Source: Solitalea longa
GTDB lineage: Bacteria; Bacteroidota; Bacteroidia; Sphingobacteriales; Sphingobacteriaceae
NCBI RefSeq assembly: GCF_002920915.1
Contig: NZ_PQVF01000008.1
Location: 202,869 to 266,868 of the forward strand
Direction: 5' to 3'
Length of the DNA stretch: 64,000 bases
In this document: piece after piece, positions 9,032 to 17,725 of the stretch
Position numbering within the stretch: the first letter of the stretch is position 1
How the letters are laid out: each line of letters opens with the position of its first letter
The notes under the pieces: model-generated
Database searches by the model: none
What the model saw: the letters and a program-made list of their open reading frames with translations, nothing else
Told to the model about the DNA's origin: nothing
Program-made: the position numbers and the translations under genes

Positions 9032-11359
9032 TTATTTAGAAGATACCAGGTCTTCTTTTTTTATCTCTACCTCGCTGTTTGCTCCTACTGTATATTCCTG
9101 CTCATACACGAACAACGAAATTGGTTTATTGCTTTGATTTTGAATTGATGTTCCGTTTCTGTGCGTTTTCACTTTTAACAAAGCTCCTCTAAAACCAACT
9201 TTAAATGAGAATGAATTCCATTTACCAGGAATAAATGGTGCGAAATGCAACTGACCATTACGAACACGCATACCACCAAACCCTTGCACTACCGACATCC
9301 AGGTACCGGCCATACTGGTGGTATGACAACCATCTTCCGTATCATTATTGTAATCATCTAAATCTAAACGAGAAGTGCGTAAATAGAATTCATAAGCACG
9401 TTTTTCATCGCCTAGTTTAGCTGCCAAAATCGCATGCACACAAGGTGAAAGTGATGACTCGTGCACCGTACGTGGTTCATAAAAATCGAAATTGCGGCGA
9501 ATGGTTTCCACATCAAACTTATCTTCAAAGAAGAATAATCCTTGTAAAACATCAGCCTGTTTAATGAAACACGAACGAAGGATACGGTCCCATGACCATT
9601 TTTGATTTAAAGGACGATCAGCAGCCGGTAAATCTTTTACCAAAATCTGCTCTTTATCCAGGTATCCGTCTTGCTGCAGGTAAACGCCTAGCTTCTTATC
9701 TTCCGGATAGTGCATATTTTCTACAATATGCGCCCATTTTTCAAGCTCAGTAGTTTTAAAGTTGATCTTTGAAACCAAGGCAGCATATTTATCAGGAGTT
9801 TGTCCGTTCACATAATTCAAGGCATATGCAGCATACTCCAAACACCAGCTAGCAATGTAATTGGTATACCAGTTATTGTTTACGTTGTTTTCGTATTCAT
9901 TTGGACCGGTAACACCTAACATCACATATTTTTGGCGGTCTTCAGACCAGTTAACCCGTTGGGCCCAAAAACGTGCAATACCTGCCAACACTTCTGCACC
10001 TGCCTCAGTCAAATACGATTCATCACCGGTATAACGGATATAATCATAAATAGCATAGGCAATTGCGCCATTGCGGTGAATTTCTTCAAAGGTGATCTCC
10101 CATTCATTATGGCATTCCTCACCGTTCATGGTTACCATTGGATACAAAGCCGCACCATCTTTAAAGCCGAGTTTTCCGGCATTCTCAATGGCTCTGTCGA
10201 GTTGTTTGTGACGATAAAGCAGTAAGTTTTTAGCTACTTTTTGATCGGCAGTGGCTAAGTAAAAAGGAATACAGTAGGCTTCAGTGTCCCAATAGGTACT
10301 ACCTCCATATTTTTCACCGGTAAAACCTTTTGGCCCAATATTTAAGCGTTCGTCTTCGCCGGTATAAGTTTGGTTTAATTGAAAAATATTAAAGCGGATT
10401 GCCTGCTGAGCGGCGGCATCTCCTTCAATAACAATATCTGATTCCTCCCATTTGGTGGCCCAGGCTGCTGCCTGTTCCTGAAGAAGTGTTTCATATCCTT
10501 TTCGTTCGGCCAGATCAAGGCCTTTCTTACAAGCTGCCAGCAAATCTGCAGGAGCATGATTCAACGAAGAAACTATTGCCGCGTACTTGTACAATACAGT
10601 TTCTTCACCTTGTTGTGCCTGAACGATGATTTCATTGGCCACAAATTTTTCGCGGGCTATTGGTTTGCTTTCGAAGTTGATAGTTTGACCATTTTGAGAA
10701 ACAGAAAAACGCATTCCGGTACAAACTTCAAATCCTGTTTTGCGGGTTTTCAATGTGATATAAGCAGATCCTGCATCAGCAGTTTTACTTACTTCATCCC
10801 AAAACTTTTCATCGTAATTAGCATCCTGGTTTTTTATATCTCCATCCAAATAAGGAGTAAACTTTATGCTGCCCGAAAAATTCAAAGGAGTTACTGAATA
10901 GCGGATGGCACCCAAATCATCGTTTACAATACTGCAAAAACGCTGTGCTATAACCTTTATTTCTTTTCCATTTTTGAGCTTAGCAACAAAGCTGCGCAGT
11001 AAGTAGCCTTCGCGCATGTTCAGCTCACGTGTAAACTCTTTTACTTCACAATGCTCAAGATCAAAGTTTTCCCCTTCAACTTCAACTTTAATTCCAACCC
11101 AGTTAGTAGCATTCAATACTTTGGCAAAATACTCCGGATAACCGTTTTTCCACCATCCCACACGGGTTTTGTCAGGATAATATACACCAGCAACATAGTT
11201 CCCCTGCATGGTTTCGCCGGTAAAATCCTCTTCGAAATTAGCTCGTTGACCAAAACGACCATTCCCTAAACTGAACACACTTTCTGAAATCTTATTGTGT
11301 TCACGATGGAAGCCTTCTTCAACAATGCTCCACTCGTTAATTTCAAGATACTGTTTCAT
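9032..11359 (-). CDS. GH65 family phosphorylase, probably maltose phosphorylase
   Basis: Cytoplasmic enzyme that splits maltose with phosphate into glucose and beta-glucose 1-phosphate. The 775-aa product has the GH65 layout: N-terminal beta-sandwich (about residues 10-270), linker helices, an (alpha/alpha)6 barrel and a C-terminal beta domain. The stretch TGPNEYE-NNVNNN near residue 480 carries the general-acid Glu of GH65 phosphorylases; KWSWDRILR and KQADVL near 588-600 and HESSLSPCVHA near 635 match the phosphate/sugar-binding end. I chose the ATG at 11359 (MKQYLEIN) over an upstream TTG at 11380. The adjacent beta-phosphoglucomutase uses exactly the beta-anomer made here. Kojibiose or trehalose phosphorylase activity is possible but less likely in this context. 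Confidence 0.88.
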   Translation of the reverse strand: MKQYLEINEWSIVEEGFHREHNKISESVFSLGNGRFGQRANFEEDFTGETMQGNYVAGVYYPDKTRVGWWKNGYPEYFAKVLNATNWVGIKVEVEGENFDLEHCEVKEFTRELNMREGYLLRSFVAKLKNGKEIKVIAQRFCSIVNDDLGAIRYSVTPLNFSGSIKFTPYLDGDIKNQDANYDEKFWDEVSKTADAGSAYITLKTRKTGFEVCTGMRFSVSQNGQTINFESKPIAREKFVANEIIVQAQQGEETVLYKYAAIVSSLNHAPADLLAACKKGLDLAERKGYETLLQEQAAAWATKWEESDIVIEGDAAAQQAIRFNIFQLNQTYTGEDERLNIGPKGFTGEKYGGSTYWDTEAYCIPFYLATADQKVAKNLLLYRHKQLDRAIENAGKLGFKDGAALYPMVTMNGEECHNEWEITFEEIHRNGAIAYAIYDYIRYTGDESYLTEAGAEVLAGIARFWAQRVNWSEDRQKYVMLGVTGPNEYENNVNNNWYTNYIASWCLEYAAYALNYVNGQTPDKYAALVSKINFKTTELEKWAHIVENMHYPEDKKLGVYLQQDGYLDKEQILVKDLPAADRPLNQKWSWDRILRSCFIKQADVLQGLFFFEDKFDVETIRRNFDFYEPRTVHESSLSPCVHAILAAKLGDEKRAYEFYLRTSRLDLDDYNNDTEDGCHTTSMAGTWMSVVQGFGGMRVRNGQLHFAPFIPGKWNSFSFKVGFRGALLKVKTHRNGTSIQNQSNKPISLFVYEQEYTVGANSEVEIKKEDLVSSK

Positions 11360-11442
11360 GATACTTTTATTTGAGAGCAATCAGTAATTCAGATAAGTTT
11401 TACCTACCTAATTTACTGATTTACTCATTCTTAACTGGCTGT

Positions 11443-12093
11443 TTATAAATATTTTACTTCATTTAATGTAATTGAGGCTAACGACGGAACTACTGCATTG
11501 GCCTGCGTAAGTACTGCTGGCTGTCCAATACCTACGCAACGCATTCCGGCATTATTAGCAGCTTCAACTCCTGCAATGGCATCTTCAAATACCACACAGG
11601 CCGAAGCCTCTACATTTAATTCCTTTGCTGCATTTAAAAAAACTTCAGGATCTGGTTTAGCTTTGGTTACTTTATTTCCATCAACAATGGCGTCAAAGTG
11701 CTTATCCAAGCCTATTTTAGATAAAATGGTAAGTGTGTTTTTACTTGCTGAACCAATAGCTGTTTTAATGCCTTCGACTTTACAAGCTTCTACAAATTCT
11801 TTTGCACCCGGTAAAATATCTTCCGGAGTCATCTGTCCAATTAACTCCAAGTACCAGTCATTCTTTTGAGCAGCCATTTTTTCCTGCTCGCCTGCTGTTG
11901 CAGCGTGATTGCCAATAGCTAAAATAATCTCTAACGAACGAACACGACTTACACCTTTCAACTGTTCATTCTGCTCTTCAGTAAAATCAAAACCTAATGA
12001 ATTGGCTAAGCGCTTCCAAGCTTTATAGTGATGCACTGCTGTATCTACAATCACTCCGTCTAGGTCAAAAATGCAGGCTTTTAATTCTTTCAT
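11443..12093 (-). CDS. pgmB: beta-phosphoglucomutase (HAD superfamily)
   Basis: Converts beta-glucose 1-phosphate to glucose 6-phosphate through beta-glucose 1,6-bisphosphate, feeding GH65 product into glycolysis. HAD motif I is FDLDGVIVDT near the N-terminus (nucleophile and acid/base Asp), followed by the cap segment HHYKAWKRLA and GVSRVRSLE, motif II in GSASKN, the motif III lysine in KAKPDPEVF and motif IV in FEDAIAGVEAA. Length 216 aa from the ATG at 12093, which fits the family start (MKELKACIFDLDG); an ATG six codons upstream (12111) is possible. It lies between the SusA-like amylase and GH65 genes. Confidence 0.9.
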   Translation of the reverse strand: MKELKACIFDLDGVIVDTAVHHYKAWKRLANSLGFDFTEEQNEQLKGVSRVRSLEIILAIGNHAATAGEQEKMAAQKNDWYLELIGQMTPEDILPGAKEFVEACKVEGIKTAIGSASKNTLTILSKIGLDKHFDAIVDGNKVTKAKPDPEVFLNAAKELNVEASACVVFEDAIAGVEAANNAGMRCVGIGQPAVLTQANAVVPSLASITLNEVKYL

Positions 12094-12188
12094 AACTTCT
12101 TCTAAATCCATAGTTTCCTGATGATGATTCGCCAGACCATTTCCTTTCCAATCGTTATTGTCCAGGAATCATCATCCATTAACTAATT

Positions 12189-14042
12189 TTATTTTCCTAA
12201 TTCCAGAACAAGGGTAGTTGTTGCCGGAAGCTTTATTTTATCTAATTGATTTAACGATTCGCCGCTGAGTACATTTTTAGCTTTTGAAAACCCTGAAACG
12301 CGATCTGTAAAGCGAGCTGTTTCTAGTATTTGAGGGGTATCATTTGTATTAACCACCACCATTACCGTTTGATTAGCGGTGTAACGGAAGTATACATAAA
12401 TACCATTCTCAGGTACATATTGCATAAGCTTTCCGTTTTGCAGCGCATCACTATTTTTACGGTAATTTGCTAATGTTTTAAAAAAGGTGTGAGCCTCATT
12501 TTCCAGTCCTGTGCGTCCTTCGGCAGCAAACTTATTCTGCTTATCTCCTTGCCAGCCACCTGGAAAATCTTCACGTACCCATCCATCCGGATTAGAGTAG
12601 TTCTTCATTAACACTTCAACACCATAATAAACTTGTGGAATACCGCGAGTGGTTAATAGAATAGATAATCCCGACTTGTACTTATCAAAATTTTGACCCA
12701 CCATCGAAAAATAGCGGCTCATATCATGATTATCCATGAAAATGACATTTTTGGAAGGGTCTTTATAAATAAAATCCTGGGATAAAACGTCGTACAATTT
12801 ACTGGCTCCGCTCATCCAGCCGAAATGGCCATTTAGCGTTTCATAAATTCCTTCTTTAACAGCTACATCAGTAACTCCCTGAAGCTTTGTGTCAAACTTT
12901 TGATTAATAGTAGCTCCGGCGGTATAAAAAGCCTGACTTACCACCGAATTAACTAAAGTTTCACCAAAGATGCTGAACTGTGGATATTCTTTATGAACGG
13001 CATCCATCCAGTTAGCCATAAACTGAAGATCGTTATAAGGGAAAGTATCTATACGGAAGCCATCCAAACCGGCATATTCGATCCACCAAATATAGTTTTG
13101 GGTAAGATAAGCGGCTACATAAGGATTACCTTCGTTCAAATCAGGCATTGAAGGAACAAACCATCCATCAACTTGTAATTTCCAGTCCTTATCATTACGG
13201 TAAGGGTCCATTGCCGGTTGGTCTTTATAAGTTGTCTGCTGATATTTTGGCCATTGGTGCACCCAATCTTTGAAAGGCAAATCATTCATGAACCAAGCCT
13301 CACTGCCGCAGTGATTAGGAACCACATCTTTAATTACCTTCAGGCCTCTGGCATGGCACTCATTTACATACGTTTTATATAATTCATTAGTACCGTAGCG
13401 AGGGTCAATTTTGTAGAAATCGGTGGCTGCATATCCGTGATAAGAAGCATTTTTCATATCATTTTCAACCTCAGGTGTCATCCATATGGCTGTTACACCT
13501 AGATCTTTCAGATAATCAAGATGATTGATCACTCCTTTTATATCGCCACCATGGCGGGTGTACAATGAATCGCGGCTTAATGACTGATCGCGCAGGCCTG
13601 CTACTTTATCATTCCCGGTATCACCGTTAGAAAAACGATCAGGCATAATAAGGTAAATAAGGTCCTTATTAGTTACCCCCATCAATTTTTTATTCTCTGA
13701 ACTGCGTTGCTTCAGTTCGTACGAATAAGTGGTTTTACCTCCGTTGGCAAAAGCTAATACAATATCAAATTTACCTGGCTTGGCGGAGGCAATGTCGAAA
13801 TCAACAAACAAATAGTTTGGATTTTCAACCTTGTTCACTTTTTTAAGAATTAATCCGGGATACTTTGCAGAAATAGTTGCTGAGGCAATGTTGTCACCAT
13901 AAAGCAACACTTGCAGGTTGGCATTTTTCATGCCTGCCCACCAGAAAGCAGGATCAACCCGCTTTAATGCTGGCGCTTGGGCATACGCATTAAAGGTCGC
14001 CCCAGCCCATAGGCAAAGGAGCAATTTAAAGAAATACTTCAT
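12189..14042 (-). CDS. susA: SusA-like GH13 neopullulanase/cyclomaltodextrinase
   Basis: 617-aa secreted glucan hydrolase. A signal peptide (about 21 residues, NAYAQ site) is followed by an N-terminal immunoglobulin-like domain (about 25-115) typical of neopullulanase/cyclomaltodextrinase. The GH13 barrel contains KDVVPNHCG near residue 237, GFRIDTF near 327 (nucleophile), FGETL near 359 (acid/base) and MDNHDMSR near 436; a C-terminal beta domain follows. In Bacteroides SusA acts in the periplasm on imported maltooligosaccharides. Here it opens a minus-strand block with pgmB, GH65, GH13 and a transporter, but susC/susD genes are not in the window. The exact specificity (pullulan, cyclodextrin or linear chains) is not readable. 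Confidence 0.88.
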   Translation of the reverse strand: MKYFFKLLLCLWAGATFNAYAQAPALKRVDPAFWWAGMKNANLQVLLYGDNIASATISAKYPGLILKKVNKVENPNYLFVDFDIASAKPGKFDIVLAFANGGKTTYSYELKQRSSENKKLMGVTNKDLIYLIMPDRFSNGDTGNDKVAGLRDQSLSRDSLYTRHGGDIKGVINHLDYLKDLGVTAIWMTPEVENDMKNASYHGYAATDFYKIDPRYGTNELYKTYVNECHARGLKVIKDVVPNHCGSEAWFMNDLPFKDWVHQWPKYQQTTYKDQPAMDPYRNDKDWKLQVDGWFVPSMPDLNEGNPYVAAYLTQNYIWWIEYAGLDGFRIDTFPYNDLQFMANWMDAVHKEYPQFSIFGETLVNSVVSQAFYTAGATINQKFDTKLQGVTDVAVKEGIYETLNGHFGWMSGASKLYDVLSQDFIYKDPSKNVIFMDNHDMSRYFSMVGQNFDKYKSGLSILLTTRGIPQVYYGVEVLMKNYSNPDGWVREDFPGGWQGDKQNKFAAEGRTGLENEAHTFFKTLANYRKNSDALQNGKLMQYVPENGIYVYFRYTANQTVMVVVNTNDTPQILETARFTDRVSGFSKAKNVLSGESLNQLDKIKLPATTTLVLELGK

Positions 14043-14184
14043 TACTGGCTGTTATAAAGTTATTAAGTGCGCTAATATAAAAATATAATTTAATCGGCAT
14101 ACCATTTTTATTTTTTTAGTAGAGTAATTATTAAAAATACATAATTAAAAGGCTAAACCATTGTGAGTTCCGTTTTTTAACCCA

Positions 14185-14218
14185 ACAAAAAAGGCCTTCC
14201 GTTTTGCGGAAAGCCTTT
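14185..14218 (-). terminator. terminator of the class II aldolase gene
   Basis: AAGGC-CTTCCG and CGGAAAGCCTT form a GC-rich hairpin with one mismatch; on the minus strand it is followed by TTTTTTG. It lies 24 nt past the aldolase stop codon and separates that gene from the starch block. Confidence 0.8.
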
Positions 14219-14241
14219 AAACCAAAGTTTGAATTCTATTA

Positions 14242-15333
14242 TTAAACGCGACCGTGTACGTCTTTTGCGTTCAGGTCTTCAAATGCCTGGATTAAACGTT
14301 TAACGAAAGTCTCTTCGCCTTTACGCAACCAAACACGAGGGTCATAATATTTTTTGTTAGGAGCATCTTCACCTGTTGGGTTACCGATCTGTCCTTGTAA
14401 ATAATCTTTTTTATCGTTGTAGAACCCTAATATGCCTTCCCAATAAGCCCATTGTAAATCGGTATCGATATTCATTTTAATGGCGCCGTATGAAATAGCC
14501 TCACGAATTTCTTCTTGCGATGAACCTGAACCACCATGGAAAACAAAGTTTACCGGTTTTTCAGCTGTTAAATTATGTTTTGCTTTGATAAAATCTTGTG
14601 AATTTTTCAAGATCACTGGGGAAAGTTTAACGTTTCCTGGTTTGTAAACACCGTGAACGTTACCAAATGCTGCTGCAATGGTAAAACGATGACTGATTTT
14701 GCTTAACTCAGTATAGGCATAATCAACCTCTTCCGGCTGAGTATATAATTTTGAGCTGTCAACGTCCGAATTGTCAACACCATCTTCTTCTCCACCGGTA
14801 ACACCTAATTCAATTTCTAAAGTCATACCCATTTTGCTCATTCGCTCAAGGTAAGTTTTACAAATTTCGATATTCTCATGTAATGGCTCCTCAGAAAGGT
14901 CGATCATGTGAGAAGAGAATAATGGTTTACCATGTTGAGCATAGAATTTCTCACCTGCATCAAGCATTCCATCAATCCATGGTAATAGTTTTTTAGCAGC
15001 GTGATCTGTATGTAAAATAACAGAAACACCATACATTTCAGCTAATAAATGCACATGTTGTGCTGCAGAAACTGCTCCCGCTACGCAAGCCTTCAGGTTA
15101 TCGTTGTTCAATGACTTACCCGCGTAAAATTGGGCGCCGCCATTTGATAGCTGAATAATAACTGGAGAATTTACAGCGGCCGCTGCTTCCATCACTCCGT
15201 TTATAGTGTTAGTACCAATGGTGTTTACAGCCGGCAAAGCAAACTTGTGTTGTTTTGCTAATTCGAATAATTCCTGCACTGCATCACCGTGCAAAACGCC
15301 TTTTGAAATGGCTGTTTGAGTGTGGTCTGACAT
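14242..15333 (-). CDS. fbaA: class II fructose-bisphosphate aldolase
   Basis: Zinc-dependent aldolase of glycolysis and gluconeogenesis, cytoplasmic. The 363-aa length fits the class IIA group. Metal and substrate residues are recognisable: LHTDHAAKK near residue 108 (zinc histidine and catalytic Asp), ELGVTGGEEDGVD near 178, NVHGVYKPG near 226, FHGGSGSS near 268 and KMNIDTD near 290. It is divergent from accD across a 267-nt region that contains a plausible promoter, and it is closed by its own terminator. It co-exists with a class I aldolase at 2463-3518. Confidence 0.93.
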   Translation of the reverse strand: MSDHTQTAISKGVLHGDAVQELFELAKQHKFALPAVNTIGTNTINGVMEAAAAVNSPVIIQLSNGGAQFYAGKSLNNDNLKACVAGAVSAAQHVHLLAEMYGVSVILHTDHAAKKLLPWIDGMLDAGEKFYAQHGKPLFSSHMIDLSEEPLHENIEICKTYLERMSKMGMTLEIELGVTGGEEDGVDNSDVDSSKLYTQPEEVDYAYTELSKISHRFTIAAAFGNVHGVYKPGNVKLSPVILKNSQDFIKAKHNLTAEKPVNFVFHGGSGSSQEEIREAISYGAIKMNIDTDLQWAYWEGILGFYNDKKDYLQGQIGNPTGEDAPNKKYYDPRVWLRKGEETFVKRLIQAFEDLNAKDVHGRV

Positions 15334-15368
15334 AGAGATTAATTTTAATGAGGATTAAATTGAGAGGC

Positions 15369-15397
15369 TAAAGATAGTGATTAAAACCATTTTACAA
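15369..15397 (-). promoter_or_regulatory. candidate promoter of fbaA
   Basis: Read on the minus strand, a CTTG -33 element (15394-15397 region) is followed after about 18 nt by TATCTTTA (15369-15376), one base off the Bacteroidota -7 consensus TAnnTTTG. The start codon is about 36 nt further on. Seen by eye only. Confidence 0.45.
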
Positions 15398-15523
15398 GCG
15401 CTTTTTTGATATTATGACATTGGTTTTACGACACCCAACCTTTGGAATACTGATTAATTTTGACGCTAATGAATGTCGAGTTACAGATTTTTACTATTTT
15501 GCAGCCCTTTTTAATAAAGGCAG

Positions 15524-15579
15524 TTTTCATGATTAACCTAAACTAAAAAAACATGAAAATTAGTAAAACTTTAAAGTAA
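15524..15579 (+). other. accD leader: hairpin arms and 8-codon upstream ORF
   Basis: TTTTCATG (15524-15531) is complementary to CATGAAAA (15552-15559). The second arm overlaps the ATG of a short [11 protein letters not shown] (15553-15579), that ends 20 nt before accD. It could be a leader peptide or chance; no regulatory mechanism is shown. Confidence 0.25.
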
Positions 15580-15599
15580 ACACATTCCATAAAGAAACT

Positions 15600-16448
15600 A
15601 TGAGTTGGTTTAAACGCAAAAGCGAAGGAATTACCACCAAAACCGAAGAGAAGAAGGAAACTCCTGACGGGCTTTGGAATAAATGTCCTTCATGCAAAAA
15701 GGTATTACATAATTCTGAACAGGTAGAAAACAAATACGTTTGCCACCACTGTGGTTACCATATCAGAATTGGCTCTAAACAATATTTTGAAGTACTATTT
15801 GACAATAATGAGTTTACCGAACTTTTTTCAAATTTAACTTCAGGAGATCCGCTGCACTTTGTAGACAGTAAAAAATATACGGATCGTATTATAGAGACAA
15901 TGGCCAAAACAGGTTTAAAAGACGCTATTCGTGCCGGAGTTGGAAAAATTGAAGGACAAGACCTGGTTATTGCCTGTATGGATTTCGAATTTATAGGGGG
16001 GTCTATGGGATCAGTTGTAGGGGAGAAAATTGCCCGTTCAATTGATTATTCGTTAAAGAATAAAATTCCATTCCTGATGATCTCCAAATCAGGTGGAGCG
16101 CGTATGATGGAGGCTGCATTCTCATTAATGCAAATGGCCAAAACATCGGCAAAATTGGCTTTACTTGCTGAGGCTAAAATCCCATATGTTTCATTATTGA
16201 CAGATCCTACCACGGGTGGAGTAACGGCTTCTTATGCAATGCTTGGCGATATCAACATATCGGAGCCTGGCGCTATGATTGGCTTTGCTGGACCACGTGT
16301 AATTAAAGAAACCATAAAAAAAGATCTTCCTAAAGGATTCCAAAGTGCTGAATTTGTAAAGGAGCACGGTTTCCTTGACTTTATTGTTGATCGTCGTGAA
16401 ATGAAAGCTAAAATCGCTTCGTTTTTGCGTATTGTAAGCAATAATTAA
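15600..16448 (+). CDS. accD: acetyl-CoA carboxylase carboxyltransferase subunit beta
   Basis: Beta subunit of the carboxyltransferase that moves the carboxyl group from biotin to acetyl-CoA to make malonyl-CoA, the first step of fatty-acid synthesis; it works with AccA in the cytoplasm. The 282-aa protein has the N-terminal zinc ribbon with Cys29, Cys32, Cys48 and Cys51 and the crotonase-like CoA-binding core (SGGARMMEA near residue 165, [13 protein letters not shown] near 201, IGFAGPRVI near 222). Length and order match the family. It has its own terminator and seems to be a single-gene unit. Confidence 0.95.
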   Translation: MSWFKRKSEGITTKTEEKKETPDGLWNKCPSCKKVLHNSEQVENKYVCHHCGYHIRIGSKQYFEVLFDNNEFTELFSNLTSGDPLHFVDSKKYTDRIIETMAKTGLKDAIRAGVGKIEGQDLVIACMDFEFIGGSMGSVVGEKIARSIDYSLKNKIPFLMISKSGGARMMEAAFSLMQMAKTSAKLALLAEAKIPYVSLLTDPTTGGVTASYAMLGDINISEPGAMIGFAGPRVIKETIKKDLPKGFQSAEFVKEHGFLDFIVDRREMKAKIASFLRIVSNN

Positions 16449-16470
16449 CAATTAATTAAAATGATTTTAT

Positions 16471-16503
16471 AACGGATAAAGCGGTGTTTTATCCGTTTTT
16501 TGT
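16471..16503 (+). terminator. accD terminator
   Basis: AACGGATAAA (16471-16480) and TTTATCCGTT (16488-16497) form a 10-bp stem with a 7-nt loop, followed by a T-run to 16502. It lies 22 nt past the accD stop. Confidence 0.9.
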
Positions 16504-16567
16504 TTTAAGGGTAGGTGATTATTATACTTACAGGACAAATAGAGGATACTGAAGATATTTATAAATG

Positions 16568-16601
16568 AACAATGGATGAAGATTAATCTTCATCCATTGT
16601 T
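16568..16601. repeat. 34-bp perfect palindrome
   Basis: AACAATGGATGAAGATT (16568-16584) is followed directly by its exact reverse complement (16585-16601), with no spacer. It lies 18 nt past the stop of the minus-strand 78-aa gene, so it may act as its terminator, but it has no T-run. It is longer and more perfect than the other hairpins here. Confidence 0.75.
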
Positions 16602-16619
16602 TATGAAATCACAATAGAC

Positions 16620-16856
16620 TTATTCAACAGAAGCAATAATCGGTCGGCAAACAATTAAATATTTCAATAATTGACATTTTAATGTTTCTAAATAATCTTG
16701 CAGAGCAACAGTACTGGGAGTTTTTTCAGTTACTTCATTCCGTAATTGAGGTGTTTCATCCAAAAACAAATATATCTCCGGACAAAGTTCTTCCATTTCA
16801 ACGGATACTAATATAATATCCTGCATTAAACTTTTATTTATACCGATCGTATTCAT
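16620..16856 (-). CDS. hypothetical protein, 78 aa
   Basis: Small protein with no family I recognise. It is moderately acidic, has no signal peptide or membrane segment, and contains a central predicted helix (VALQDYLETLKCQLLKYL). It follows the DUF1003 gene by 20 nt on the same strand and is followed by the 34-bp palindrome, which supports it as a real last gene of that unit. Probability of being a true gene is moderate; it could be a small cytoplasmic partner of the stress-type genes around it. Confidence 0.5.
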   Translation of the reverse strand: MNTIGINKSLMQDIILVSVEMEELCPEIYLFLDETPQLRNEVTEKTPSTVALQDYLETLKCQLLKYLIVCRPIIASVE

Positions 16857-16876
16857 AATTTTCTTTAGTTTAATTT

Positions 16877-17443
16877 TCAGGTTATCTTTTTAAGTTGCTC
16901 CTGATTGTCTTTTTTCAAGAGCTGCTGAAGCAATTTAATCTGCATTTCCTGCGTTTTCATCAGTTTATCAATCTGTTCTTCCATTAAAAGATTGATTTTT
17001 TGATGAAGATTTCGAATTTCAATTTCAGCTTTAAGATTAATCAGATAATCATCTTCTGCTCTTTTCCGGTCTTTATCTTCCTGCCTATTTTGGCTCATCA
17101 TTATAATTGGAGCCTGTAAAGCCGCAATGCAGGAAAGGATTAGGTTCATCAATATAAATGGATAAGGATCAAACTTCTCCTTGCCTCCCATTGAAACATT
17201 ATAAAAGATCCAAACGGTAAGAATTACCATAAAGAGGATAATAAACTTCCAGCTTCCACCAAACTGCGCTACTTTATCAGAAAGTTTTTGCCCTTTAGTA
17301 AAGAGTTCTTCCGGAGGGTGCTGGAGTTTATCAATAATCAATTTTTCTTCTTTGATAGCATCGATTACTAACTGATGCAGCTTCTTCATTTGATCATTTT
17401 CCGCACTGGATTTCCCGATCCCGTTTTTAGCCAAAACATTCAT
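16877..17443 (-). CDS. DUF1003 family membrane protein
   Basis: 188-aa protein with two membrane helices (about residues 65-85 and 97-118) separated by a short loop containing KFDPYPFILMNL, the hallmark of DUF1003. The sequence after the second helix (MMSQNRQEDKDRKRAEDDY) is also typical and leads into a coiled-coil tail rich in Leu, Lys, Glu and Gln up to the C-terminus. The family function is unknown. It lies among small genes often seen in stress responses (Lmo0937-like, CsbD-like), which suggests, but does not prove, an envelope-stress role. Confidence 0.8.
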   Translation of the reverse strand: MNVLAKNGIGKSSAENDQMKKLHQLVIDAIKEEKLIIDKLQHPPEELFTKGQKLSDKVAQFGGSWKFIILFMVILTVWIFYNVSMGGKEKFDPYPFILMNLILSCIAALQAPIIMMSQNRQEDKDRKRAEDDYLINLKAEIEIRNLHQKINLLMEEQIDKLMKTQEMQIKLLQQLLKKDNQEQLKKIT

Positions 17444-17485
17444 AATACAATACTAATTAATCCTTCTTACCTAATTCATTCATCC

Positions 17486-17641
17486 TTAAATAACCCTCCT
17501 ACCCTGAGTCAATCTTATAACTACTACCACGAAGGCGATTACTAACAGTAGGTGAATGAGGCCTCCGGCATGAAAACCGACAAAACCAATTAGCCATACT
17601 ACAACCAGCAGTACAGCTATTATATACAATAAATTTCCCAT
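17486..17641 (-). CDS. Lmo0937-family small membrane protein, 51 aa
   Basis: Short ORF that starts MGNLLYIIAVLL and contains WLIGFVGFHAGGLIHLLLVIA, the signature of the Lmo0937-type two-helix membrane proteins (usually about 50 aa). Two hydrophobic segments are joined by the GFHAGG loop, and the protein ends in a basic tail (TQGRR). Function is unknown; relatives are stress-associated in other bacteria. It lies 42 nt upstream of the DUF1003 start on the same strand. Confidence 0.75.
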   Translation of the reverse strand: MGNLLYIIAVLLVVVWLIGFVGFHAGGLIHLLLVIAFVVVVIRLTQGRRVI

Positions 17642-17689
17642 AATTTTAAAATTTTAGGGGCACTGTCCGATCTATTCTAAACGCATTAA

Positions 17690-17716
17690 AAGGTTCACTA
17701 GTTAAAAGTGAACCTT
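17690..17716 (-). terminator. hairpin after the 137-aa secreted protein gene
   Basis: AAGGTTCACT (17690-17699) and AGTGAACCTT (17707-17716) pair perfectly across a 7-nt loop, 9 nt past the stop codon. No long T-run follows, so termination may be partial. Confidence 0.55.
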
Positions 17717-17725
17717 AAGTTGTAC

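Noticed and set aside
9932..10225. 97-aa antisense ORF inside the GH65 gene
   Set aside because: It shadows the conserved GH65 catalytic region; no independent promoter or conserved protein features.
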